Source: Candidatus Kapaibacterium sp. | GTDB taxonomy: Bacteria; Bacteroidota; Ignavibacteria; Kapaibacteriales; UBA2268 | DNA length: 64,000 bases | NCBI GenBank assembly: GCA_026418625.1 | Contig: JAOABA010000053.1 | Coordinates: forward strand, 1-64,000 | Reading direction: 5' to 3' | Shown: in pieces, positions 28,538 to 38,800 of the stretch | Layout of the letters: every line of letters starts with the position of its first letter | Numbering within the stretch: position 1 is the stretch's first letter | Notes under the pieces: model-generated | What the model was told of the DNA's origin: nothing | What the model saw: the letters and a program-made list of their open reading frames with translations, nothing else | The model's database searches: none | Translations under genes and position numbers: made by a program

Positions 28538-29026
28538 AATTCACCTAAAATTAGTAATACTAAAAAACTAATAAGTTTATATTGTCAAATGATTTAATTG
28601 ATTTCATTCTGTCCCTTAAAGCCTTAAATAACTATGATATTCCTAAAATTTTATGGAAATCATTATCTTATTTCGACTTTTTAGCAAATTACTTTAGATT
28701 TTAATAAAAAATTAACATATTGATAATTAGGAATTTATGCTTATAAAATTTGAATAATAATCAAATATTTTTTCATCCCTAATAATATTTTTTATAGATT
28801 TTTTATACCGCCTTTTTTCTGATAAAAACCTCTTGTTATGTTTAATTAGAGCCTCATTCAATAGAAAAAAGAAAAAAGTAATATTGGATTTTACATTTTC
28901 TTAACAATTTGTGGAAGAAAATGGAAGTGATGTTTTTTCTTGAATTGCTATAGTTTCGACCCATCACGGAATGACTAATTAAAAATTTATGGAAAAAAAT
29001 TAAAAAAAAATTGAAAGGTTTTTAAA
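28538..29026. other. Divergent intergenic region between two T9SS cargo genes
   Basis: 489 bp, strongly AT-rich, with no convincing gene. On the minus strand a perfect TTGACA (28583-28588) lies about 50 bp before the 2771-residue gene and may be its -35 element, but no clear -10 is seen at standard spacing. On the plus strand, an AAAAAAGTAATATTGGATTT sequence near 28873-28892 resembles an inverted-repeat arm near 34880 (see findings). Confidence 0.5.
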
Positions 29027-32000
29027 ATGAAAAAACATCTTAACAAACTAATTCTGATTGTATTTTTAATCACTATCCAACAATTTTCCATTTATGCAGT
29101 GATTCCGGAACCCCAAGAACCAATGCTAAGTCAATCATTCATCGAATATCTAAATTCAAGAGCTAATAATATTATGCCAGATTTCGAAGGCTCTGCTAAA
29201 AACTTTGGTTATATTCCTATCCCCTATCCAAAAAACACTGGGATTTTAAATGATACAAAAAAAGAAATACTGCATTCGACACCCCCGGCAAGTTTTGATC
29301 TAAGGAATGAAAATTCGACAACTTCGGTTAAAAATCAGGGCAATTGTGGTTCCTGCTGGGCTTTCGCAAGTATAGGTTCTGTGGAATCAAATTGGTTGAT
29401 TAATAATTACGGAACTTATGATTTATCCGAAAATAATATGAAAAACTGTCATAATTTCCTCTGGTCTGCTTGTGATGGAGGAAATTCTGAAATGGCATCT
29501 TCTTACTTAACTCTTAAAGGAACAATTACTGAAAGTGATGATAGTTATAGAGATTATTCACAAAGCTGTAATTCCTCGGTTAACCCAATAGCTTATATTT
29601 CAAATTTATTTTATCTCCCTAACAGATCCAATAGCGGATATGAAGAGATTCTAAAAAATGTTATTATGCAATACGGTGGTGTTTTTACAAGTATGACTTG
29701 GTCCGAAAGATATTATAATTCCACCGCTAAGACATACAGATATACTGGAACTGCTGTCCAGAACCACGCTATTCTTCTTGTTGGATGGAACGATAATATG
29801 ACTGTTACTGTTAATGGTAGAACTTCGACTGGAGCTTGGATTGCCAAAAACAGTTGGGGCAGTTCTTGGGGTGATAATGGCTATTTTTATATCGCTTATG
29901 ATGACACCAGAATTAATGGCGAAACCGCTGTTTGGATTTCCCGAGAAAATTCCTCTTCAATTGAAAAAATTTACTACTATGATGAAGTCGGAGCAGTCCG
30001 TCAGATTGGTTTTGGTAGCAATACCGGTTACGGATTAGTTAAATTTACTGCAAATGCCAATCAAACTATATCCAAAATCGGAACTTGGATAAATAGCTAT
30101 AATTCAACTGTATCAATTGAAATTTATGGCAATTTTCAAAACAATACATTGACCAATTTACTTGGTAGTATCAGTAATTTAAGCTGTGAATTTCCCGGTT
30201 ATTATACTTTTGATCTTGATGATCCGATAAACATTAGTGCTAATACTGATTTCTATATCAAAATTCAGTATAATACTGGTAATTACCGCTATCCTATTCC
30301 AATTGAAAGATCTATATCTGGTTATTGCTCGCCGAATATTGAAACTGGCAAGTGCTGGATTAGTAATAATGGCAGAACTTGGCTTCAAACTGGCTCTAAT
30401 ACCCGATATCCTTATGATGTTTGTATTCGAGCTTATGCAACTCAAAATACAAACTCATCAATCGAAGTTCTAACATTGAACCCAGAGCAAATTTCATCTA
30501 ATAGTGCAACACTTGCGGGTAGAGTCAGTGCTAATCGTATTCAAGTTTTAAATAAAGGTATATGTTGGAGTAGAAATTCAAATCCAACTGTAAATCAAAA
30601 TAGAATAACCAATGGCTCTGGAACTGGAACTTTCTCCTCAAGCTTAGAAAATCTTAACGAAGGCACAACTTATTATTACAGAGCTTTTGCTATCACATCA
30701 AATGACACAGTCTATGGCGATTTATCAACTTTTACAACTCTCGCTTTACCAACAATAACAGATGCTGAAATATCCAATATTTCTTCAAACTCAGCAGCTC
30801 TTTCTTCCACTGTAACAAATGACGGAAATGCAAACGTTACTGAAAGAGGATTTTACTACAGCATAAATCAAAACTTTGAATCAGGCTCATATAAAATTTC
30901 ATCTGGTTCAGGAATTGGATCTTTTAATGCCTCTTTGTCAAATTTAAGACCCGGTCAGACTTATTATGTCAAATCCTTTGCTACTAATTCAGTTGGGACG
31001 GTTTATTCTAATTTAGTTTCATTCACAACCAATTCAATTCCACCCTCTGTTTCGACAGGAAACTACAGTAATCTTACTTCAAATTCAGTAACCATTACTG
31101 GCGAAGTTACAGATGATGGAGGTTCTAATGTTACTGAAAGAGGTATATGCTACAGCATCAACCAAAATCCAGATTATAACTCCTCTAAACTACAATCTGG
31201 CTCTGGAACTGGACAATTTAGTTGTTCTATTGATAATCTTAGCCCCGGAACAACTTATTATGCTAAAGCTTATGCTTTGAACAATAACGGCATATCTTAT
31301 GGAACTCAAATTTCATTTACAACCGAACAAGAACAACAACAGGACCAAGAGCAAGAAACCGATGATGATTTTGAGGAGCAATCCGAAGAAATAGTCGAAG
31401 CTCCTACAATACAGGATTATAATTTAACTATTTCTGAGCTTCGAAGCACTTCAATGAGCCTTTATTGGACTAAAGGTAATGGTAGTGGCTCTTTTGTTGT
31501 CCTAAGGCAGGATAATCCAATAACTTCATCTGAATATCCTCAGGCAAATACTGTTTATAGTTCATTCAATACCAATTTCAGTCAAGCACCACAAATTGGA
31601 AATGGAAAAATATTATATTACGGTTCTGCAAACTCTTTAAACATAACTGGGTTGAGAGCTACTACAAGATACTACATAAGAATTTTTGCCTATAATGGAG
31701 ATCCATCCACTGGAACATCAGTATTTAACGAAGAAACAGCAACAAATAACCCAATTACATTCAGAACCGCGAGATATAAGCAGACTTTTTCAGATGACCA
31801 AAACGACAATTTTCCTTATAACTTAGAAAAAATTTATCCTAATCCTGCTAATCATCAGGTTAATTTAGATATATCCGTTTCTGAATCTACAAATTTACTA
31901 ATTGAATTGTTTGATATAACTGGAAATCGAATCATTACAAAGAATCTCGATTTAAATAGTATCGGATTGAATTCAGTATCAATTAATACAGAAAATATAC

Positions 32001-32074
32001 CATCAGGAAATTATATTATTAAGCTTTCTAATGGATATGATATAATCCTTGATAATATTTTAATTGCTCATTAA
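29027..32074 (+). CDS. Secreted papain-like (C1) cysteine protease with FN3 repeats and T9SS sorting domain
   Basis: The 1015-residue protein has a signal peptide (LILIVFLITIQQFSIYA) and a C1A peptidase domain at about 85-300. All catalytic residues are visible: Q104 and C110 in NQGNCGSCWAF, H247 in NHAILLVGW, N275 in KNSWGSSWG. A lectin-like beta domain of about 160 residues follows, as in other bacterial C1 proteases. Three FN3-like repeats (TSNSVTITGEVTDDGG type, ending in TTYYxKAxA) come next, then an acidic Gln/Glu linker, the FN3-like module shared with neighbours (IQDYNLTISELRSTS..), and a type-A T9SS domain (YPNPANHQVNLDI.. IPSGNYIIKL). It is predicted to be a surface or extracellular protease. 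Confidence 0.94.
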   Translation: MKKHLNKLILIVFLITIQQFSIYAVIPEPQEPMLSQSFIEYLNSRANNIMPDFEGSAKNFGYIPIPYPKNTGILNDTKKEILHSTPPASFDLRNENSTTSVKNQGNCGSCWAFASIGSVESNWLINNYGTYDLSENNMKNCHNFLWSACDGGNSEMASSYLTLKGTITESDDSYRDYSQSCNSSVNPIAYISNLFYLPNRSNSGYEEILKNVIMQYGGVFTSMTWSERYYNSTAKTYRYTGTAVQNHAILLVGWNDNMTVTVNGRTSTGAWIAKNSWGSSWGDNGYFYIAYDDTRINGETAVWISRENSSSIEKIYYYDEVGAVRQIGFGSNTGYGLVKFTANANQTISKIGTWINSYNSTVSIEIYGNFQNNTLTNLLGSISNLSCEFPGYYTFDLDDPINISANTDFYIKIQYNTGNYRYPIPIERSISGYCSPNIETGKCWISNNGRTWLQTGSNTRYPYDVCIRAYATQNTNSSIEVLTLNPEQISSNSATLAGRVSANRIQVLNKGICWSRNSNPTVNQNRITNGSGTGTFSSSLENLNEGTTYYYRAFAITSNDTVYGDLSTFTTLALPTITDAEISNISSNSAALSSTVTNDGNANVTERGFYYSINQNFESGSYKISSGSGIGSFNASLSNLRPGQTYYVKSFATNSVGTVYSNLVSFTTNSIPPSVSTGNYSNLTSNSVTITGEVTDDGGSNVTERGICYSINQNPDYNSSKLQSGSGTGQFSCSIDNLSPGTTYYAKAYALNNNGISYGTQISFTTEQEQQQDQEQETDDDFEEQSEEIVEAPTIQDYNLTISELRSTSMSLYWTKGNGSGSFVVLRQDNPITSSEYPQANTVYSSFNTNFSQAPQIGNGKILYYGSANSLNITGLRATTRYYIRIFAYNGDPSTGTSVFNEETATNNPITFRTARYKQTFSDDQNDNFPYNLEKIYPNPANHQVNLDISVSESTNLLIELFDITGNRIITKNLDLNSIGLNSVSINTENIPSGNYIIKLSNGYDIILDNILIAH

Positions 32075-32092
32075 TTCTCCTAACAAAAAAAC

Positions 32093-32127
32093 AAAACGCA
32101 ACCCACTTATTCCAAGGGTTGCGTTTT
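32093..32127. terminator. Bidirectional terminator
   Basis: A 12-bp perfect stem, AAAACGCAACCC (32093-32104) with GGGTTGCGTTTT (32116-32127), sits between the convergent C1 protease and 284-residue protein genes. T-runs follow the stem on both strands, so it can serve both. Confidence 0.9.
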
Positions 32128-32148
32128 TTATTTTAAACTTCTTTTGTT

Positions 32149-33003
32149 TTAGAAACTTACTTCAATGATGTTTGAGTCTCCAGATTGCCCGCTTTCACCG
32201 ACTGCCCTTATTCTGCAATAAACTTTGTTTTGCCCCTCAATACCTTCTATTAGGTATTCATTTATATCACCTAAGTCCATCTCTTTATAATCCTGTAAAA
32301 TGTCTTTAAATGACCTATCCTTTGCAACATCAAGAAAGTAACTTAAAGCCCCCTTTACTTTATTCCACTTCAACTTGAAACTGCCCTTTTTTATATCAAA
32401 TGCTTCTTCTAATTTTGGGGTTAAAGGAAGAGTAGATTTATAAGCTGTGAATTTTGAAGTATCCGGTATTAAGTAATTTATTTTCTCACCAGAGCCATTC
32501 GCTTCACACAAAAGCATATAATATCTTGTTCCGGGTTTAAGATTTGTAACGAGGAACCTTTTCTGCTGACTTTCTGCTTGATTGGATATAACATAAGTAT
32601 GCTCACCAATTTTATCTCCATTTCCAAAAAACAATTCCCCTGTATAATCATTTCCATCTTTTGGCAATTCACAGGGCTTTTCCTCACTCATCAAAAGAAT
32701 TCTACGCTCACCATTGCCCTTTTCGATATTCACCATAAAACTTTCAGGTGTAATCCTTGTTACACTTATTATTCTTCCCGGAGCAGACGGTTCCTGAGCC
32801 AAATTTAAATTCTGTGCAAGGTCTGTTTTCGAATTAATATCACCATAAATACTGCCTAAATCACCAGTATGCTCAATAGTAACCAAACTTATATCATCTG
32901 AAAACTTTGTTTTAAAATCATTAGAATAAACTTTATCGTTGCTTATTTTTGAAAAAAGCAATGCAATAGCAAATATCAAAAGAAATCTTTTTAAAATTAT
33001 CAT
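32149..33003 (-). CDS. Exported FN3-domain protein without T9SS domain
   Basis: The 284-residue protein has a signal peptide (LLIFAIALLFSKISNDKVYS). It contains the FN3-like module (ISVTRITPESFMVNIEKGNGERRILLMSE.. NLKPGTRYYMLLCEANG) that is also found in the three larger surface proteins nearby, then a classic FN3 domain (FKLKWNKVKGALSYFLDVAKD.. YCRIRAVGESGQSGDSN). It ends directly after that FN3 with no sorting domain, so it may stay in the periplasm or be released differently. Downstream of the 541-residue gene's terminator, so probably an independent transcript. Confidence 0.8.
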   Translation of the reverse strand: MIILKRFLLIFAIALLFSKISNDKVYSNDFKTKFSDDISLVTIEHTGDLGSIYGDINSKTDLAQNLNLAQEPSAPGRIISVTRITPESFMVNIEKGNGERRILLMSEEKPCELPKDGNDYTGELFFGNGDKIGEHTYVISNQAESQQKRFLVTNLKPGTRYYMLLCEANGSGEKINYLIPDTSKFTAYKSTLPLTPKLEEAFDIKKGSFKLKWNKVKGALSYFLDVAKDRSFKDILQDYKEMDLGDINEYLIEGIEGQNKVYCRIRAVGESGQSGDSNIIEVSF

Positions 33004-33088
33004 TTCTCTTTTCCTTTAGATTATTTTTAGAAATTTTTTCACATTATTATAAGTCGTTTAAAGGGTTGTAAAAATTATGCCAAAAAAA

Positions 33089-33115
33089 ACGGCAGGTAAT
33101 TTTTTTACCTGCCGT
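33089..33115 (-). terminator. Rho-independent terminator of the 541-residue-class FN3/T9SS gene
   Basis: An 11-bp perfect stem ACGGCAGGTAA/TTACCTGCCGT with a 5-nt loop, followed on the minus strand by eight T. It lies 26 bp after the stop. Confidence 0.92.
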
Positions 33116-33140
33116 AGTTTATTAAAACTCCTTACTTTTC

Positions 33141-34787
33141 TTATTGAACTATTGTAAACGGTGTTAATACAATATCTTCACCTGAAGTAACTTTTAGTAT
33201 ATAGTTACCCGAAGCAATGTTAAAGAATGGAACAGTAAATGGATTATCGCCCAATTTAAGATAGGTATTGTTTAATACTGTCATTATTCTTTCGCCATTA
33301 ATTGTGAAGATTTCAATCAAGAATGGCTGGTCTTCTTTGTTAACCATTACATTGAAGTAAATCTTATCCTTAGCCGGATTTGGTGTAATAGCTGTTAGTT
33401 CGAAACTACCAACCATTTCAAGTGTTTCATTACCAGCAACATTCTTTGCTTTGAAGAGATTTGTCGAAACGGGGTTATTCAAGGCTGTATTTAAATTGAA
33501 TCCGGCAGTTCCGATTGTTGGATCACCGTTATAAGCAAATACTCTTATATAATAAGTTGCTAAACCTGTTAAACCTGTTACAGTTGTTGTATTACCTTGC
33601 CCTTGATAAACAATTCTACCAGCTCCAATTGATGGGGCTAAGTTAAAATTGTTATTGGCTCCAGAATATACATTTCCTGAAACTGGCATATCCATTGCGC
33701 TAATAGATGATCCCTCTTTAACGACGACCATGCTTCCGGCTCCGTCACCCTTAAGCCAAGACAAATCAAGTGTATTGCCAGTAAATTTGCTAATTCTAAC
33801 GTTATAATCCTGAATTCCCGGAATTGCTTCATATTCTAATGTTTTTGCAGATGCAGTTGGGTTATTCTCTGTATAATAGTTCTCTGAACCATCAGAGGCA
33901 TCCTTATTCACATTTATGATTCTGAAATGATATTCAGTTCCCTTATTTAATCCAGTAATAGTTATGCTCTTTCTTGGACCAAAACCTCCATCACCGTTAT
34001 ATACTACTTTAGCATTGCTAATTCTGAATGGATCTTGTCCATTAAATGGATATGCATCAAATTTATATGATACATTTAAATCTCTGTCGTAATCAGGATT
34101 AAAATAAGTATATTTATCAGCAGGATTGTTTGCTTCTTCGCCAGATTGAACTGAATTAAATTCAGAAGCTAAAATTAAATATTGCTCTGCTCCGGCAACT
34201 TCATTCCACTGTAAGGTAATCGAATTAGTTGTTACAGCTGTTACTTTGAACTCACCCGGATTTGCAGCGATTTCTTCAGATAATGTGGGGAATGGTCCTG
34301 CAGTATAAATCATTGAATAATTATTTGAACTTGGATCCAAACTTACATCATCAAGAAATCCATATATTTTGACATAATAGTCAGTGCCCGGAAGTAAATT
34401 TATCAAATCGGCTGAACGTCCTCTGCCGCTGGGAACTATATAAACAGATCCACCTGATGCAAAATCCAAATCCGGTCTAATTTCGCTGAATATATCGTAT
34501 TTTGAATCTTGGAGTATTGCATCATTTGCATTTAATGTTTGATTGTTGCTGCCAATTTCTGACCTTGTATTTGGCTGTCTATAATCCTTCTTTTCTACAA
34601 CAACCATATATTTGGATATATTAGCTGTTATTGGTGCTTTCCATTCGAGAAGCATTCTTGTTTGATCATAGTTTTGCTTCTTAACGAATACATCGGCATC
34701 TAAGGCTTCTTGTGGTTGGCTGAATAAAATATTCTTGCCACCTATCAGTAATGCAAGAATATTCAATAGTATCAGCGTCTTTCTCAG
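33141..34787 (-). CDS. Secreted FN3 protein with T9SS sorting domain, likely CTG start
   Basis: The frame has a TTG at 34766, but that start would cut into the signal peptide. Extending to CTG at 34787 gives (M)RKTLILLNILALLIGGKNILFSQ, a complete signal peptide with a positive n-region. GGAG lies 5 nt before the CTG, and an in-frame TAA at 34812-34814 closes the frame. The mature protein has FN3-like domains (TRMLLEWKAPITANISKYMVVVE.., NSITLQWNEVAGAEQYLI..), the shared module (IQDYNVRISKFTGNTLDLSW.. TYYIRVFAYNGDPTIG), and a type-A T9SS domain (TPNPAKDKIYFNV.. NIASGNYILKV). Surface-located, function unknown. Confidence 0.88.
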   Translation of the reverse strand: MRKTLILLNILALLIGGKNILFSQPQEALDADVFVKKQNYDQTRMLLEWKAPITANISKYMVVVEKKDYRQPNTRSEIGSNNQTLNANDAILQDSKYDIFSEIRPDLDFASGGSVYIVPSGRGRSADLINLLPGTDYYVKIYGFLDDVSLDPSSNNYSMIYTAGPFPTLSEEIAANPGEFKVTAVTTNSITLQWNEVAGAEQYLILASEFNSVQSGEEANNPADKYTYFNPDYDRDLNVSYKFDAYPFNGQDPFRISNAKVVYNGDGGFGPRKSITITGLNKGTEYHFRIINVNKDASDGSENYYTENNPTASAKTLEYEAIPGIQDYNVRISKFTGNTLDLSWLKGDGAGSMVVVKEGSSISAMDMPVSGNVYSGANNNFNLAPSIGAGRIVYQGQGNTTTVTGLTGLATYYIRVFAYNGDPTIGTAGFNLNTALNNPVSTNLFKAKNVAGNETLEMVGSFELTAITPNPAKDKIYFNVMVNKEDQPFLIEIFTINGERIMTVLNNTYLKLGDNPFTVPFFNIASGNYILKVTSGEDIVLTPFTIVQ

Positions 34788-34879
34788 ATTTACTCCTTTA
34801 TTTATTACAAATTATACTTTATTTTTTTCTCTTTTCTTACAGTGTATTACTATATTATCTTTAATTAATCAGCATCCTG

Positions 34880-35051
34880 AAAAAGTAATATGGTATTTAT
34901 ACCTATTTTTTTTAACTTTTAATAAAATACGATTTCAATATAATAGAAATTTTCATATTTGCAAACGGTTTTTAGCCTCTCTAAACATATTTTTTTAATT
35001 TAAACAGTTATTTATTTAATCTTAACGTAAAAAAATACCATATTACTTTTT
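34880..35051. repeat. Perfect 19-bp inverted repeat spanning 172 bp
   Basis: AAAAAGTAATATGGTATTT (34880-34898) is exactly complementary to AAATACCATATTACTTTTT (35033-35051). The interior of 134 bp is AT-rich and non-coding. No target-site duplication is seen at the ends. It could be a miniature mobile element or a large regulatory hairpin upstream of the leftward surface-protein gene. Confidence 0.8.
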
Positions 35052-35510
35052 TATTGATTTCGGCTCTTAGATTTACAATTCTCATAATACTATAATTATC
35101 AATTACTTACTTACTTGATTAATTCTATGATTATTACTCACAAAAAAATAATCAAGTATAATTTCTAAAAACCTCCAATTTCCTCCATTTTTTTTATATT
35201 GCATTTATACTCAGTAGTTTTAACGGTCCAACACTATATCCAATAAAATTTAAATACGAATATTAAGAAACGCATATTATAAAATATTATTGAATTAGAA
35301 TACACTTTATTGCTATTTTAACATAATATTAACATTTGAAAATTAGATTGTTAAAGTTTTAATAAATTTCTTTTTTTATAAAACTTATCTTTTAATCCTC
35401 GATAATCCATTAGAATAAAAAAACATTTTAATGTCATATTGAATGAAATAATGCATCTATTTATGATTTTCTATTTTCTTTCTCAATTTTTTAGATGCTA
35501 TGTAAAAATT

Positions 35511-35587
35511 CATTCTGAACCAAAGGTGAAGAATCTATGTTACGCAAGTAGCTGAAATATAATAGACTCTTCATTTCGTTCAGAGTG
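35511..35587. repeat. Degenerate REP-like inverted repeat
   Basis: CATTCTGAACCAAAGGTGAA (35511-35530, continuing GAATCT) is an imperfect inverted copy of AGACTCTTCATTTCGTTCAG (35564-35583, continuing AGTG), separated by about 26 bp. CATTCTGAACGAAGTGAAGAATC-type palindromes are frequent dispersed intergenic repeats in FCB-group genomes; this copy has mutated arms. Confidence 0.65.
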
Positions 35588-35799
35588 ATTTATCTCAATT
35601 TTTTAACTTTTTTAACAATCTCGTTCGTAAGTATGACAGATACCATAAATCTCGAGAATAATTTTTAAACTCCTTTTGCAACCTCTGATTGATTTGTAAT
35701 TCTTTGTTTAATTTTAATTCATCAATATGTCAGTCTCCTTATAAATTCCCATCAAAATTGAATTATATCATTTTCATTTTTCATCATAATAAAATAAAA

Positions 35800-35823
35800 A
35801 ACCCCGATATCGCTATCGGGGTT
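35800..35823 (-). terminator. Rho-independent terminator of the 2147-residue fibre-like gene
   Basis: A 10-bp perfect stem AACCCCGATA/TATCGGGGTT with loop GCGA on the minus strand, followed by TTTTATTTTATT. It starts 22 bp after the stop. Confidence 0.92.
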
Positions 35824-35845
35824 CATATTTTTATTGCTTAGTCTA

Positions 35846-38800
35846 TTATTGGACTAAACGCCAAGCACCATTGCTATAAACTAACATAGCAACTGTATTT
35901 GCTGCATAGGCAGTTCCAAGAACACTGACTGCATTTCCAACATGAATATAAAGAATCTTTCCATCAAGACCCGGAGGTAAATTACCAGCTCCGATATTTG
36001 CACCACCTGTGTAATATATCACAACAGCATTGCCTCTTTGTGCTAATTCGGTTAAGTTAGCTGCAGTAGTATATGATAATTTAACACCACCTTCATTAAC
36101 ATCGAGTGCCATTGCTTGGCTTACCGCTGTTGGTGGATTAGCTAAAGGCTCACCATTGTAGTTACCAACAAATAATGTAGCGGCATCAGTTCCAGCGTCT
36201 GAACGGAATTCAGCAACATAACCATTTGTTGATGCTGGGGCTCCGTCATTGTGTGCAAATAAAACACTACCATTGCCGGCACCGTAATCTTCGAACCAAC
36301 CAGCAGGTCCATCACCACCATTTTTGCCACCATAAATTGTAGCAAAATTATTATTTATATTGTTACTTGAAATAGCAACTATTCCATTATTATTTATTCC
36401 GTTTGAATTTACATTTAATGTGGTGGTCTGACCTGAAGTCCCATTGCTGAGTGTAGTATTACCGTTTGGCACTGTGAAGTTTTGAGGATCACCAATTGAA
36501 CCAACAGGTAAAGTTGCAGTGCTATGTCTCAGATAACCACTTCCGTTTAACATTAAGTTTTCGTTGTTGGCTATTCTAACAGTTCCAGCACCAGAGAATG
36601 CACCAGTTGTTGCCTGAATGTTACCTGATGCTACAATAACACCACCGCTACCAGCTATGGTTAATCCTCCTGTGTTATTGATTGTAACACCACCAGCGCC
36701 GTAGGTATTAAGACCATCAAAATATCCTGCTCTCCAAGTATTACCCGAAGCTCCAATATCATATGTATTTGTGGCAGATGGGAATAAATGGTCTGCAAAT
36801 CTTAGACTTTGACCTGCTAAATTATTCTGAATTGTTCCATTAAGATTAACAGCATCACCAATAGCATCACCAAGATTTGATGTATTGGTAACTGTTAAGT
36901 TCACAAAATTACCATCTCCTCCAGTCAAAGTTCCGCTATAGTAAATATTTCTCCATCTCTTTGGTGTTCCATTTTCGCCTAAGTCATAAGTATTATCTGC
37001 ATCTGGAATTAAGTGCGAAATGAATTCACCGGGAACACTAATATTATCAGTATTAGCATTACCTAATGTAACATTTCCATCTAAGAATGTGTTACCAGTT
37101 ACCTGGAAGTTATCATTTACATAGACATTACCACCATTATTACCTGTAGTATTTGATATTGCTTGTTGAGCATCAATTGTGTTTTGGAAGGTTGAGGCAC
37201 CGGTAACATTCAATGTGCTGCTCAATGTAGTTGCTCCAGTAACATTTAATGTGCTTTGAAGTGCTGTTGCGTTAACAACTGTTAAAGCATCATTAACGTG
37301 AACTGCGCCACCATTGTTTCCTGTTGAATTGGATATTGATTGTTGAGCATCAATAGTGCTTTGGAATGTTGAAGCACCAGTTACATTCAACGTGCTGCTC
37401 AATGTAGTTGCTCCAGTAACACTTAGTGTGCTTTGAAGTGCTGTTGCGTTAACAACTGTTAAAGCATCATTAACGTGAACTGCGCCACCATTGTTTCCTG
37501 TTGAATTGAAAATTGATTGCTGCAAATCTGTTGTTCCTTGATGAACTGTATTTGCCTGATGAGTGACATTGTTAACTACTGTAAATAAATCATTTACATA
37601 AACAGCACCGCCGTTATTTGCAGATGTATTTACAATTTGTCCTTGTAAATCTGACTGACCTGTAACTGTTAAGCTTGAGAAGCTTGCAGCACCACCTGTT
37701 AAAGTTCCACCATAATATATGTTATTCCATCTTTGTGCAGGGGCACCTAAGTTAAAGGCAATATCAGTGTTTGGAATAATGTTTGAGTTAACATCAGCAT
37801 TAAATACTACATTATCTGTATTTGCATTACCTAAAGTAACATCTCCATCGAATTGTGCATTTGTTGTAACAACAATACCATTTCCGGCTGCACTAAATGT
37901 CTGTGTTCCAGTCCAAGTATTTGGATTAGATAAGTTAATTCCAAGAGCTGTTGCAACACCATTTCCGGTTAATGTAGCATTAATGTTGAGTGCTTGCCAA
38001 ACATTATTTCCTGCATTATTAACCAAGAATTGATTTGCAGCTCCAGTTTGAATTCTGTTAAGATTAATTGTATTTGTTGTAGTTCCAGCGTTGATAGCAT
38101 TAACGATTGAAGTTCCTGCTACAGTCTGAACGCTTCTTACCTGTGCTCTACCATTACCAGCACTTACCCAGGAAATCAATACGTCATTATTAACATCTGC
38201 GGCTGGTAAAACAACTTTATCTGCTGAATTTGTATTATCACCAAGGAAGATATTATGTTGTGGTAAAGCAAGTGTTCCGAAGATAAGACCTGCGTTTAAT
38301 GTTCCATCAATTTGAGCATCGCCAACTACTCTAAGTTCCCATTTAGGATCTGTTGGTCCGGGAATTGGCGGAGGAGTAATGTCAGCTACACCATTGATTC
38401 TTAATCTACCATGAAATCCGGGCATACCGTTAATTTCAACAGGCCCACCTGCTGATGCAGGAGGAACTAATCTTTGGTAAACACCATTTGGATTACCAAC
38501 AAAAACTTCATTCTGTCCAACAATTGTAGTAGCATGTATGGCAGAGTTTGACTGAATGGAACCATAAGTCTTTAAAGCAAGCAAGTTATTGCTATTGGCT
38601 AATGTTGCGTTAGTATTTCTAATTACAACTACTGCAGGATTATTATCAGTAAATGCAGCACCATTATTATCAAGAGCTGGTATGGCAACACCTGCATTAG
38701 TATAACCTTCGATTAACATTGATCTGCCATTTGCACCGCTGTTATTTCTAACAACTGCAACATAGTTATTATCAGTTGTTCCATTATTTGGAGCAGAAGC

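Larger units (their letters stand above)
34788..35799. other. Large AT-rich non-coding gap with inverted repeats
   Basis: About 1 kb without a credible gene; a plus-strand open frame at 34735-34998 is low-complexity and overlaps the signal peptide of the neighbouring gene. Three inverted repeats are visible: a perfect 19-bp pair (34880-34898 with 35033-35051), a 10-bp pair (TACTTGATTA 35112-35121 with TAATCAAGTA 35149-35158), and a REP-like element at 35511-35587. This gap contains the promoter region of the leftward FN3/T9SS gene. Confidence 0.7.

Noticed and set aside
34735-34998. Plus-strand 87-residue open frame
   Set aside because: Low-complexity Phe/Leu/Ile composition, no ribosome site, and it overlaps the signal-peptide region and promoter of the opposite gene.
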